In this document: positions 1 through 5,357 of the stretch, piece by piece
How the letters are laid out: every line of letters starts with the position of its first letter
Position numbering within the stretch: the first letter of the stretch is position 1
Assembly: GCA_023433205.1 (NCBI GenBank)
Contig: JAEZDS010000001.1
Span: 1 to 12,445, forward strand
Length of the DNA: 12,445 bases
Direction of reading: 5' to 3'
From: Bacteroidota bacterium
Lineage (GTDB): Bacteria; Bacteroidota; Bacteroidia; B-17B0; Aurantibacillaceae
The notes under the pieces: generated by a model
Database searches by the model: none
What the model was told of the DNA's origin: nothing
Seen by the model: only the letters and a program-made list of their open reading frames with translations
Translations under genes and position numbers: made by a program

Positions 1-1078
1 ACCAGGGATACCAGTCGCCGTCGAACTCGTGCATCAGCCTTACAATAACTGTGTCGCTGTAAGTTTTGAGCTGATCGGCCATGTCGTCGATATAATTGTC
101 GTAGCTGCCGTTAAGTATCTTGCTGTAGCTGGGCTGGATGGCATCGCTCATACTATAGCCGGCTAAAAATGGTTCCCATGTGATGATGGGCCTGTAACCC
201 GCGTTGATCAGGAGCTGGTAGCCATTGCCAGGCAGCAGGTTTGGGGTATTGCCGCTGTTCGACCAGGGCAAATACGTATTAACGTACTTTATTTTTTTGG
301 TGGCCGATGCGGGAAAAAGCGCATGAAAATTATCGGGGATCTTGTAGAATTCTCCCGGCTGCTCATGCTGGTGCGCTCCCAACAGACAATGATCGCCTGT
401 TTGTTTTGCAGGCAAAGAAAGCACTGAACTTCCCTGCGGCATGGTACCCTCAGAAAAGTTCAGCATATCGAGAAAAAAAGTGGCATTGTTGTTTGCTCCG
501 GCCGGCTTATCAAATCTTAATTCAACCAGAAGCAGCATTCCGCCGTCGAACGAAACATCGAATACGCCGTTTCCACCCTGGTTGTTGTCAATAAAAGATG
601 AGAGCGGCAGGGAAACGAGCTGCCATCCAGCCGCCGGATTAACTGTATATGTGGTTCTCCAGCTGTCATCAGCCGCGGCTTCATAGTCCTGGCTGTAATT
701 ATCGTCATCAGCAATTGTTATCTCCATTATGGCCGGCTGATTGTTTGAAAGGGGATTGCAGATGTAAAAGTTGAAGCGGTCATTGTTACGGGCAAGGGAA
801 AGATACCGGCTGATGCCACGACCGAATGCGCCGTAACCGTCGTTCCAGTTTAGCTCCACCTTCAGTACACGGTCTCCTGTAACATCAGTGGCGCCGATTG
901 AATTTACTGCAACACTGTAACTCAGGTCACCATAACTATAATCTCCCTCGGGCAGGTCAGCAGACCCGGCCTCAAATCCATCGAAATCATAAATGATACT
1001 TTTCAGTAATTGCGCTTGCAGCGTGTTACCTGCAAAACAGGCACAAAAAACAACAATTATATGAAGGTGTTTTGTCAC
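1..1078 (-). CDS. Secreted GH26-family-like glycoside hydrolase (beta-mannanase type), 3' end cut by window edge
   Basis: The reading frame stays open for 359 codons to the left edge, so the C-terminus lies outside. It begins at a GTG (1078-1076) that overlaps the TGA of the upstream gene as GTGA, which suggests translational coupling. Residues 1-23 form a signal peptide ending in LQAQ. Residues about 28-210 look like a jelly-roll carbohydrate-binding module of the CBM11/galactose-binding type, opening with YDFDGFEAG and closing with FFLDMLNF. From about 230 a catalytic barrel starts (LLGAHQHEQ, PIITWEPF) and reaches VIVRLMHEFDGDWYPW at 344-359. This last motif matches the GH26 acid/base region (R-x-x-HE), with E351 the likely proton donor. 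GH26 enzymes are mainly beta-mannanases, with some beta-1,3-xylanases and lichenases. The nucleophile region is outside the window, so the substrate cannot be set. It is the last visible gene of the leftward cassette and probably acts in the periplasm or outside the cell. Confidence 0.82.
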   Translation of the reverse strand, partial: MTKHLHIIVVFCACFAGNTLQAQLLKSIIYDFDGFEAGSADLPEGDYSYGDLSYSVAVNSIGATDVTGDRVLKVELNWNDGYGAFGRGISRYLSLARNNDRFNFYICNPLSNNQPAIMEITIADDDNYSQDYEAAADDSWRTTYTVNPAAGWQLVSLPLSSFIDNNQGGNGVFDVSFDGGMLLLVELRFDKPAGANNNATFFLDMLNFSEGTMPQGSSVLSLPAKQTGDHCLLGAHQHEQPGEFYKIPDNFHALFPASATKKIKYVNTYLPWSNSGNTPNLLPGNGYQLLINAGYRPIITWEPFLAGYSMSDAIQPSYSKILNGSYDNYIDDMADQLKTYSDTVIVRLMHEFDGDWYPW

Positions 1079-1449
1079 TGATCTTGCTGTATAAGATATT
1101 TTTCACTTTTGCCCCCCTCTTTAACACGCAGCAAACAGGGCCTGCAGTTCTGAACCGGTACCTGTCGGACAAAGTCTTTGTCTCCTTTGTGCAGCGCCAG
1201 GAACTGTAATTTTCCGCAGGCATCGGTTACGGTAACAATTGTCTGAGGCGTTAGTGGTGAGGGAGTGAATTGAATTGTGACATGGTTCTTATCCACAATT
1301 AGCTGCATATTTCTAAGGCTGTCTGGCTGTTGTGCGATGGCGAAGGAGCTTATGAGCGACAATAAGATGAAAACAAGAACCCCCGGGCATCCATTGCTGT
1401 GAGCGGGATATCCGGGGGTTATTGCGCGTGTATTGATGTTCCAGCGCAT
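1075..1449 (-). CDS. Small secreted protein resembling a stand-alone T9SS-type C-terminal sorting domain
   Basis: This 124-residue protein has an unusually long N-terminal region of about 23 residues, then a hydrophobic core (VLVFILLSLISSFAIAQ, about 24-40) that should act as a signal peptide. The mature part of about 85 residues has alternating beta-strand character, with VTIQFTPSP, IVTVTDACGKLQFLAL and PCLLRVKEGGKSEKYLIQQ. That order, a beta strand, a D-x-x-G-K turn, then an LLRV strand and a final K-x-L/I-I strand, resembles type A sorting domains at the ends of T9SS cargo. Here there is no cargo domain in front of it. Two mature cysteines (in DACGK and QNC) plus one in RPC may form disulfides. 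It lies 14 bp after the DUF2490 gene and overlaps the GH26 gene by 4 bp. Function is unknown; the sorting-domain likeness is inferred by eye. No in-frame alternative ATG follows before the hydrophobic core, so the start is kept at 1449. Confidence 0.65.
   Translation of the reverse strand: MRWNINTRAITPGYPAHSNGCPGVLVFILLSLISSFAIAQQPDSLRNMQLIVDKNHVTIQFTPSPLTPQTIVTVTDACGKLQFLALHKGDKDFVRQVPVQNCRPCLLRVKEGGKSEKYLIQQDQ
1378..1420 (-). repeat. Strong inverted repeat inside the start of the small secreted protein gene
   Basis: A perfect 9-bp pair, AACCCCCGG (1378-1386) with CCGGGGGTT (1412-1420), continues inward past one mismatch and one possible G-U pair with ATCC/GGAT, closing a 13-nt loop. In the mRNA the hairpin would start about 30 nt after the ATG at 1449. 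It encodes the odd long N-terminal region before the hydrophobic core. It is not followed by a T-tract in either direction. Confidence 0.5.
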
Positions 1450-1463
1450 GTCAAATGTTTTTA

Positions 1464-2174
1464 TCAGATACTTATGCCATAACCGATACCAAATACAAAC
1501 CTTCTTCTGAGGTAAGGATCGGGATATTTGTCGGTATCACCAAACCAGCCACCTTTGTGGTATTGGGGTTCGTACATAAAGTAAAGTTCAAGCTGTTGAT
1601 TTTTGAAGGTGTTAAACAATGCACCTACGTGGTGCCTCGAGCGGTCGATACCTGAGTAAGAGGTATTATTCAGCGGTATATACAGCTCCCCCGAGGTATA
1701 TAAGGTTACACGCTTCGACACTTCATAACGGATTGAAAGCTTGTGCCTGTTGTACCAGCGGGTGAGGTGCTGCCTGTCGGTGTTCATGTCCCCGTTACGC
1801 ATCTGTATCATGCCGCGGTAAACAAACCGCCAGTATCCGATGTCGCCCTTTGCAGCTATGGCACCAGAGAACCAGTGTCGTGTTACATAATAGCCTGCAT
1901 TTTTGCGTCTTTGCAAAAACCTGTAATCTCCCAGCACTTTCAGGTGTTTATTGAACTTGTAGGTAAGTCCCAGTTTGGCTGAACCCCTGGTAAGATGCGA
2001 GACATTATCACCAAACCTGTACTGCTGGTCGAGGTACATGCCCCAGTGTTTGTTGAATTTTGTTTCAAGTCCGAAGTGGGCCCTTACTTCCGCGTCGTCG
2101 CGATACTGCCGCTGCGCATAACTGCTGAGCGAAAGTGTTAGTCCCAGTAATATAAGTAGTGAATTAGGTCTCAT
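1464..2174 (-). CDS. DUF2490 family outer-membrane-type beta protein
   Basis: This 236-residue protein has a signal peptide (residues 1-20, ending SSYAQ) and then a run of alternating amphipathic beta strands rich in aromatic and basic residues. Family traits visible are an early KFNKHWGMYLDQQYRFGD segment, YKFNKHLKVLGDYRFLQRR, a repeat of strands ending in basic or aromatic residues, and a C-terminal strand RRRFVFGIGYGISI typical of an outer-membrane barrel end. DUF2490 proteins of Bacteroidota are of this size and are generally predicted to be outer-membrane barrels; no biochemical role is settled. It follows the DUF4956 gene by 12 bp in the same direction, so it is probably the outer-membrane member of the cassette. 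Whether it is a pore, an anchor or an export channel cannot be told from the sequence. Confidence 0.8.
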   Translation of the reverse strand: MRPNSLLILLGLTLSLSSYAQRQYRDDAEVRAHFGLETKFNKHWGMYLDQQYRFGDNVSHLTRGSAKLGLTYKFNKHLKVLGDYRFLQRRKNAGYYVTRHWFSGAIAAKGDIGYWRFVYRGMIQMRNGDMNTDRQHLTRWYNRHKLSIRYEVSKRVTLYTSGELYIPLNNTSYSGIDRSRHHVGALFNTFKNQQLELYFMYEPQYHKGGWFGDTDKYPDPYLRRRFVFGIGYGISI

Positions 2175-2186
2175 TGGTGATTTTTT

Positions 2187-2846
2187 TTATTGTTCCGGTT
2201 CGCCGTAGTAATAGACTTTTACCAGCGCTGAATCTTTGAGGAAATTTATCCTCACAACGGAAACGCGATGTATGTTTATGCCAGTCCGAAGTTTGAGGTC
2301 GTTGATAAGATCCTGCTTACGGGTTGACTGTATTAATTCAATGTTCTCATACACTATCAGGCGCGACATTTCCTTTTTGCTGAATATGTTGCTTTCAAGC
2401 AGCCAGGTAAGTAAAAGTATAGCCGAACACAGCCCCACCAGGAACCAGTGTTCCTGAACAAGAGGGGTGTTTTTTATTCTTGTTACTGCTGTTACCAGTC
2501 CAATGGCAATACATAAAAAGAGATAGGTCATATCCTTGATGGAGATGCTTTCTGTTCGGTATCTTAACATGCTGAATACCGCGAAGAGTCCGAAAGCAGC
2601 TCCCATTGAGAGATCAACCTTATTGAGCAGGAACGATATGAGGAAAATGATGAGGTTAAAGATCACAAACATAAAGAAGTACTCGCGCTGACGGTAAAGG
2701 GGATAATAGATCAACCGCACTAAAATAAAAACAGTGGCGAGGTCGATGAGAAGGCGTGTTCCCATCTTTGAGCTCATTTTAATCAGGCCGTCGAAATCCG
2801 TGCCCGCAACGTCCGTGTCAGCTACTGCTTGCAGTATTGTCATCAT
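2187..2846 (-). CDS. DUF4956 family integral membrane protein
   Basis: This 219-residue protein has about five membrane segments (roughly residues 31-48, 56-74, 80-94, 106-124 and 134-151), followed by a soluble C-terminal domain of about 65 residues. The stretch around 81-104, with GAAFGLFAVFSMLRYRTE followed by SISIKDMTYLF, is the conserved heart of DUF4956. The C-terminal part (LINDLKLRTGINIHRVSVVRIN) looks like a small alpha/beta domain facing the cytoplasm. The ATG overlaps the end of the VTC-domain gene by 4 bp (ATGA), a sign of coupled translation. DUF4956 genes are very often found next to VTC-domain genes in bacteria, so the two products probably form an inner-membrane complex; that partnership is inferred from synteny. 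A second ATG directly follows the first (MMT), so the start could be one codon later. Confidence 0.85.
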   Translation of the reverse strand: MMTILQAVADTDVAGTDFDGLIKMSSKMGTRLLIDLATVFILVRLIYYPLYRQREYFFMFVIFNLIIFLISFLLNKVDLSMGAAFGLFAVFSMLRYRTESISIKDMTYLFLCIAIGLVTAVTRIKNTPLVQEHWFLVGLCSAILLLTWLLESNIFSKKEMSRLIVYENIELIQSTRKQDLINDLKLRTGINIHRVSVVRINFLKDSALVKVYYYGEPEQ

Positions 2847-3589
2847 GAATTTTTAAGTTTAATTGTTAATAGTTTGGCTTTAAAGTTATTTTTTTTCACA
2901 TCGTTACAAGTAAAGGCTATGCCCATACAATATTTGCTGATAGACCCTTCTCTGATGTGGTACTTCTTCATGACCTTCATAAAAGGGGAAGCCTGTCTTT
3001 TTTCCTGTTTTACTTCGGCAATTACAAGTTTATCCAGTATCTGATTCTGTTCGTTCTTCTTGAACTCCAGGCCCAGGTCAATCGTAAGCCGTTCGGGGCT
3101 TGTTTTGTTAACCAGGGTAAGTCTGCTGTAGTTTATCCAGATCACCGGCACCAGAGATTGTGGCTGGAAGGGAAGCATTTTATTGAGAAAGGTCTCGCAA
3201 TCGCTCTGCCAGGTAAAAGGCACATCTTTTTGCGAGATCCGTGTTTTGATGGTGCGTCCCTTGTTGTTTTTGAATTTTACTTCCAGAAAACCGATATTGG
3301 ACTCCACATAGGTACGGTGCCTGATCTTATAACGGTTCAGTTTGCCCTGGTGGTGCTTGTTATAGAGATCATAACGGCCTGTGTCATAGTACAGGGTTTC
3401 GTAACGGCTTATGCGTTTACCGTCAATTTCAAGCACCCTGTAATGCTCCATAACTTCCTGCATTATGGCAGGGAAGTGGCTGATATTAAAAATAAATTTG
3501 GTATCGGTGCGGTTCATCAATTTTACACTATCCATCTCTTTAAGATTGATAGGCTCAAACCCCTCTAAAATCGCTGCGTGCTCTCTCAT
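2843..3589 (-). CDS. VTC-domain (polyphosphate polymerase-like) protein
   Basis: This 248-residue soluble protein has the layout of the VTC domain, whose yeast member Vtc4 makes polyphosphate from ATP inside a basic tunnel. Tunnel-type residues visible here are R27, D29 and K31 (MNRTDTKFIF), the YYDT strand at 67-70, R90 and R92 (NRYKIRHRTY), E103 and K105 (LEVKFK), R112, K115 and R117 (GRTIKTR), D171 (LTIDLGLEF), E192 and K194 (VIAEVKQEK), and a late S-x-S-K at 216-219 (REGSISKYCMG). This fits an intact triphosphate-tunnel-type active site, so the protein is probably catalytically competent. The length is normal for stand-alone bacterial VTC proteins, which lack the SPX domain of the yeast enzyme. 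It starts 2 bp after the preceding gene and overlaps the DUF4956 gene by 4 bp. Polyphosphate synthesis is known for the yeast homologue only; the substrate here is unproven. Confidence 0.85.
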   Translation of the reverse strand: MREHAAILEGFEPINLKEMDSVKLMNRTDTKFIFNISHFPAIMQEVMEHYRVLEIDGKRISRYETLYYDTGRYDLYNKHHQGKLNRYKIRHRTYVESNIGFLEVKFKNNKGRTIKTRISQKDVPFTWQSDCETFLNKMLPFQPQSLVPVIWINYSRLTLVNKTSPERLTIDLGLEFKKNEQNQILDKLVIAEVKQEKRQASPFMKVMKKYHIREGSISKYCMGIAFTCNDVKKNNFKAKLLTIKLKNS

Positions 3590-3591
3590 TT

Positions 3592-4068
3592 TTATCTGTA
3601 TGTATAAGTGTACCGCTTAATGCTGGTGACGTTTCCTGCCGAGTCAGTTTCTTTGACCTCGGTCTTTAATCCTCTTTTATCGTATGAAAAAGTCTTGGTT
3701 TTTTTGATCTTCCCGCCCGGCTCATAAAAGATCTCCTGGGTTTTTTCACCCAAACCGTTATAGCTCGAAATTTTCTTTTCCTTCAGGTTGTTGTTTTCGT
3801 CAAACTCCAGTTCCTCTATTTCATCGCCATCACCATTGTATTTGTACTTATGAAGGGTTTTAAATTTTCCCTCACTATTGTAGGTGGTCTTTTCAATGGT
3901 TTCTCCATCTTTGTCAAAAACCTCCTTGCTTTCAAAGATAGTACTTCCCCCTGCCGTGATAGTGACCGCGGAACTCTGAATGTTGTGTTTTTTCACCTTC
4001 TTTTTGCTCTGCCCGTTCAGGGCCACAGCAAACAACATCAGAAGGCATATTGCAAGTGACTTTCTCAT
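3592..4068 (-). CDS. Small secreted YD/RHS-like beta-hairpin repeat protein
   Basis: This 158-residue protein has a signal peptide (MRKSLAICLLMLFAVALNGQ), a lysine-rich linker (SKKKVKKHN), and then about five degenerate repeats of roughly 20 residues spanning about 48-155. Each repeat has the pattern Y-N/D-x-x-G followed by a charged strand, for example TTYNSEGKFKTLHKYKYNG, LEFDENNNLKEK, SYNGLGEKTQEIFYEPGG, FSYDKRGLKTEVKE and DSAGNVTSIKRYTYTYR. The pattern resembles the tyrosine-aspartate hairpin repeats of RHS/YD proteins and the MORN-like variants common in Bacteroidota. No catalytic motif is visible. The mature chain is highly charged. It sits 3 bp after the lipoprotein gene and 2 bp before the VTC gene. 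A role in binding a surface polymer or partner protein is only a guess. Confidence 0.7.
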   Translation of the reverse strand: MRKSLAICLLMLFAVALNGQSKKKVKKHNIQSSAVTITAGGSTIFESKEVFDKDGETIEKTTYNSEGKFKTLHKYKYNGDGDEIEELEFDENNNLKEKKISSYNGLGEKTQEIFYEPGGKIKKTKTFSYDKRGLKTEVKETDSAGNVTSIKRYTYTYR

Positions 4069-4071
4069 AGA

Positions 4072-4488
4072 CTAGAAATTTATCTTTAAATCCTCAAGTG
4101 TTACCACCTGGTTTGGCTCGGTTATGTCAAACTCGATCATTACAGGATAGGTCATATCGCGGCCTTTAAAATATTCTGTGGTGTCAAGCGACAAGGCATA
4201 AACTTTATAATGACCTTTGGTAAGGTATTTAAATTCATATGATCCATCGTGTGAGGTGCGCATATCGTCACCAACCACATTACTGTTACCGTATATAATG
4301 TATACCCGTTCTCCGGCAACATATCCGCGTGAGATGGGATACCGCTGAGTATTGTCAAAATCAGTTCCCCAAAGTTTTCCCTGTACTGTGGCTTTACCAC
4401 CTTTTCCGGGAGGTTTCTCACAAGAGGCAAGTCCTGCTATCAGTATTATCCCGGCAAATATCCTGCTTAAATTCATGTATTTTTTCAT
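4072..4488 (-). CDS. Small lipoprotein with a carboxypeptidase-regulatory-like beta-sandwich
   Basis: This 138-residue protein has a lipoprotein signal peptide with lipobox LASC, so C23 is the expected lipidated residue. After a glycine- and lysine-rich linker (EKPPGKGGK), the mature part has the features of a small Ig-like or prealbumin-like sandwich: ATVQGKLWG, then SHDGSYEFKYLTKGHYKVYAL, then VVTLEDLKINF. The G-x-Y-x-F and K-G-x-Y-x-V-x-A pattern is typical of the carboxypeptidase regulatory-like fold. The region after C23 is E-K-P-P and shows only a weak match to surface-export signals of Bacteroidota lipoproteins, so which membrane face it occupies is unclear. It is the first gene of the tightly packed cassette and is preceded by an A-rich stretch. 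A second in-frame ATG five codons in (MNLSRI) could be the true start; both give an intact signal. Confidence 0.75.
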   Translation of the reverse strand: MKKYMNLSRIFAGIILIAGLASCEKPPGKGGKATVQGKLWGTDFDNTQRYPISRGYVAGERVYIIYGNSNVVGDDMRTSHDGSYEFKYLTKGHYKVYALSLDTTEYFKGRDMTYPVMIEFDITEPNQVVTLEDLKINF

Positions 4489-4548
4489 TTTGATCTTTTT
4501 TTTTAAAAATTTCTTAGTAATTATCTAACGCTCACTTTACCATTCAAT

Positions 4549-4962
4549 TTACAGGCCAGCTTGTACTTTTGCCGCCATGCTGAGGGTGGTGTGCGGAACT
4601 GTTTTTAATCTTTCGCGGTTTATGAGCTTGCCGGTTACGCGGCAAATACCATAAGTTTTGTTCTCTATCCTTATCAGGGCATTGTTTAACTGATCAATGT
4701 ATTTTTTTCTTCTCACAGCTAATTGCGTCAGGTCTTCTTTGGAAAAGAAGTCCGAGATATCATCAACCAGCTTTGTATTGGTTGTGTTTACAGCACTTTC
4801 AGCACTGTGGCCTGATATGGCGGTACGAAGCATTTCATAGTCGAATACAGCCTCCTCAAGTTTTTTGTTTATGATCTTCCTGAATTCGGCCAGATCCTGT
4901 TCTGAATAGCGGGTTGTGGCCGCGGCTGTTGCGTTAGTTTCTTTGGTGTTCTTTTTTCTCAT
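4549..4962 (-). CDS. DksA/TraR family RNA-polymerase-binding-type regulator with degenerate zinc finger
   Basis: This 137-residue cytoplasmic protein has a charged, alanine- and threonine-rich N-terminus (1-18), a long coiled coil (about 19-100: EQDLAEFRKIINKKLEEAV and LAVRRKKYIDQLNNALIRIE), and a C-terminal finger region with YGICRVTGKLINRERLK and VPHTTLSM. In classical DksA four cysteines bind zinc. Here only C107 remains, with H124 nearby, which is the usual form of this family in Bacteroidota. DksA-type proteins insert their coiled coil into the secondary channel of RNA polymerase and shift promoter choice, often with ppGpp. The 60 bp gap to the lipoprotein gene has no evident terminator, so it may be co-transcribed with the cassette, but the role could be global and unrelated to it. 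Confidence 0.85.
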   Translation of the reverse strand: MRKKNTKETNATAAATTRYSEQDLAEFRKIINKKLEEAVFDYEMLRTAISGHSAESAVNTTNTKLVDDISDFFSKEDLTQLAVRRKKYIDQLNNALIRIENKTYGICRVTGKLINRERLKTVPHTTLSMAAKVQAGL

Positions 4963-4990
4963 CTGTGCGGGGTTGTACTATTGTCTTCAG

Positions 4991-4998
4991 CAAATTTA
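4991..4998 (-). promoter_or_regulatory. Candidate Bacteroidota -7 box for the leftward dksA-like gene
   Basis: On the minus strand the sequence is TAAATTTG, an exact match to the Bacteroidota sigma-ABfr -7 consensus TAnnTTTG. It lies about 29 bp before the ATG at 4962, which would give a 5' leader of about 20 nt. A clear TTTG element at -33 is not seen, so support rests on the -7 box and its position. Confidence 0.4.
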
Positions 4999-5169
4999 TT
5001 GTGGTAACGTGCAGAAAGGATTTCTTTTCGGTGAATTTGTATTTACTGTCGGCGAGAAAGTATTCCGCAGGCCCGGCATTCGTGAATTGTTGAAGTATTC
5101 CTGTTCAGCGGGATATTATTGGTGCTAATAACGGTCGGCTATTTTCACAGCTTTTTGCATTACAGCCCT

Positions 5170-5256
5170 GTTTAACGGTGAAAAGGGTTTTAGTATCGCC
5201 AAGAAGGGTTAAAGCCTCGGTAAAGCACAACCTTCAAGGCTTTGCGGCCGTTAAAC
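5170..5256 (+). repeat. Nested inverted repeat, candidate structured leader RNA (element 1)
   Basis: A perfect 9-bp outer pair, GTTTAACGG (5170-5178) with CCGTTAAAC (5248-5256), encloses a perfect 7-bp inner pair, AAAGCCT (5211-5217) with AGGCTTT (5237-5243). GAAGG (5203-5207) could compete for CCTTC (5231-5235), which lies in the inner loop, giving an alternative fold or pseudoknot. I could not match it to a known riboswitch class. It may be a cis-regulatory RNA or a protein-binding site, or chance. Confidence 0.35.
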
Positions 5257-5281
5257 TATATAGGTTTCATCGCCAGACGGG

Positions 5282-5341
5282 GTAAGTAAATAGACAAACA
5301 CGGAGAATAAATAGCCGTGATTCGCTCCCCGGAATACTTAC
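5282..5341 (+). repeat. Nested inverted repeat next to the glycosidase start (element 2)
   Basis: The outer pair is GTAAGTA (5282-5288) with TACTTAC (5335-5341), 7 bp and perfect. The inner pair is CACGG (5299-5303) with CCGTG (5315-5319). The 3' arm ends 16 bp before the ATG at 5358, close enough that a fold here could affect ribosome loading. No T-tract follows, so it is not an intrinsic terminator. Confidence 0.3.
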
Positions 5342-5357
5342 TTAAAAAAACAGAAAA

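Larger units (their letters stand above)
4963..5357. other. Divergent intergenic region between the dksA-like gene and the secreted glycosidase
   Basis: This 395 bp spacer separates leftward and rightward genes and must carry promoters for both. The leftward -7 box is at 4991-4998. A weak rightward pair, TTGG at 5119-5122 and TATTTTC at 5140-5146, would start transcription near 5152 and leave a leader of roughly 200 nt. Within that leader are two sets of nested inverted repeats (5170-5256 and 5282-5341). A 70-codon open frame that enters the spacer from inside the dksA-like gene lacks coding character and is not called as a gene. No tRNA was seen. Confidence 0.6.

Noticed and set aside
307..714. 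Several short open frames on both strands within the GH26-type gene
   Set aside because: They are shadows of the long frame open from 1078 to the left edge, which has a signal peptide and catalytic motif.
2957..3568. A 203-codon open frame on the plus strand opposite the VTC gene
   Set aside because: It lies fully within the antisense of a well-supported gene, lacks a recognisable domain or sensible start, and is explained by the codon use of the VTC gene.
4916..5128. A 70-codon frame starting inside the dksA-like gene and entering the spacer
   Set aside because: It begins antisense to the dksA-like coding region and has no features of its own.
5170..5256. Match of the glycosidase leader to a c-di-GMP-I or other known riboswitch
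   Set aside because: Only a short AAAGCC-like stretch is shared; the conserved core and spacing of known classes are not there.
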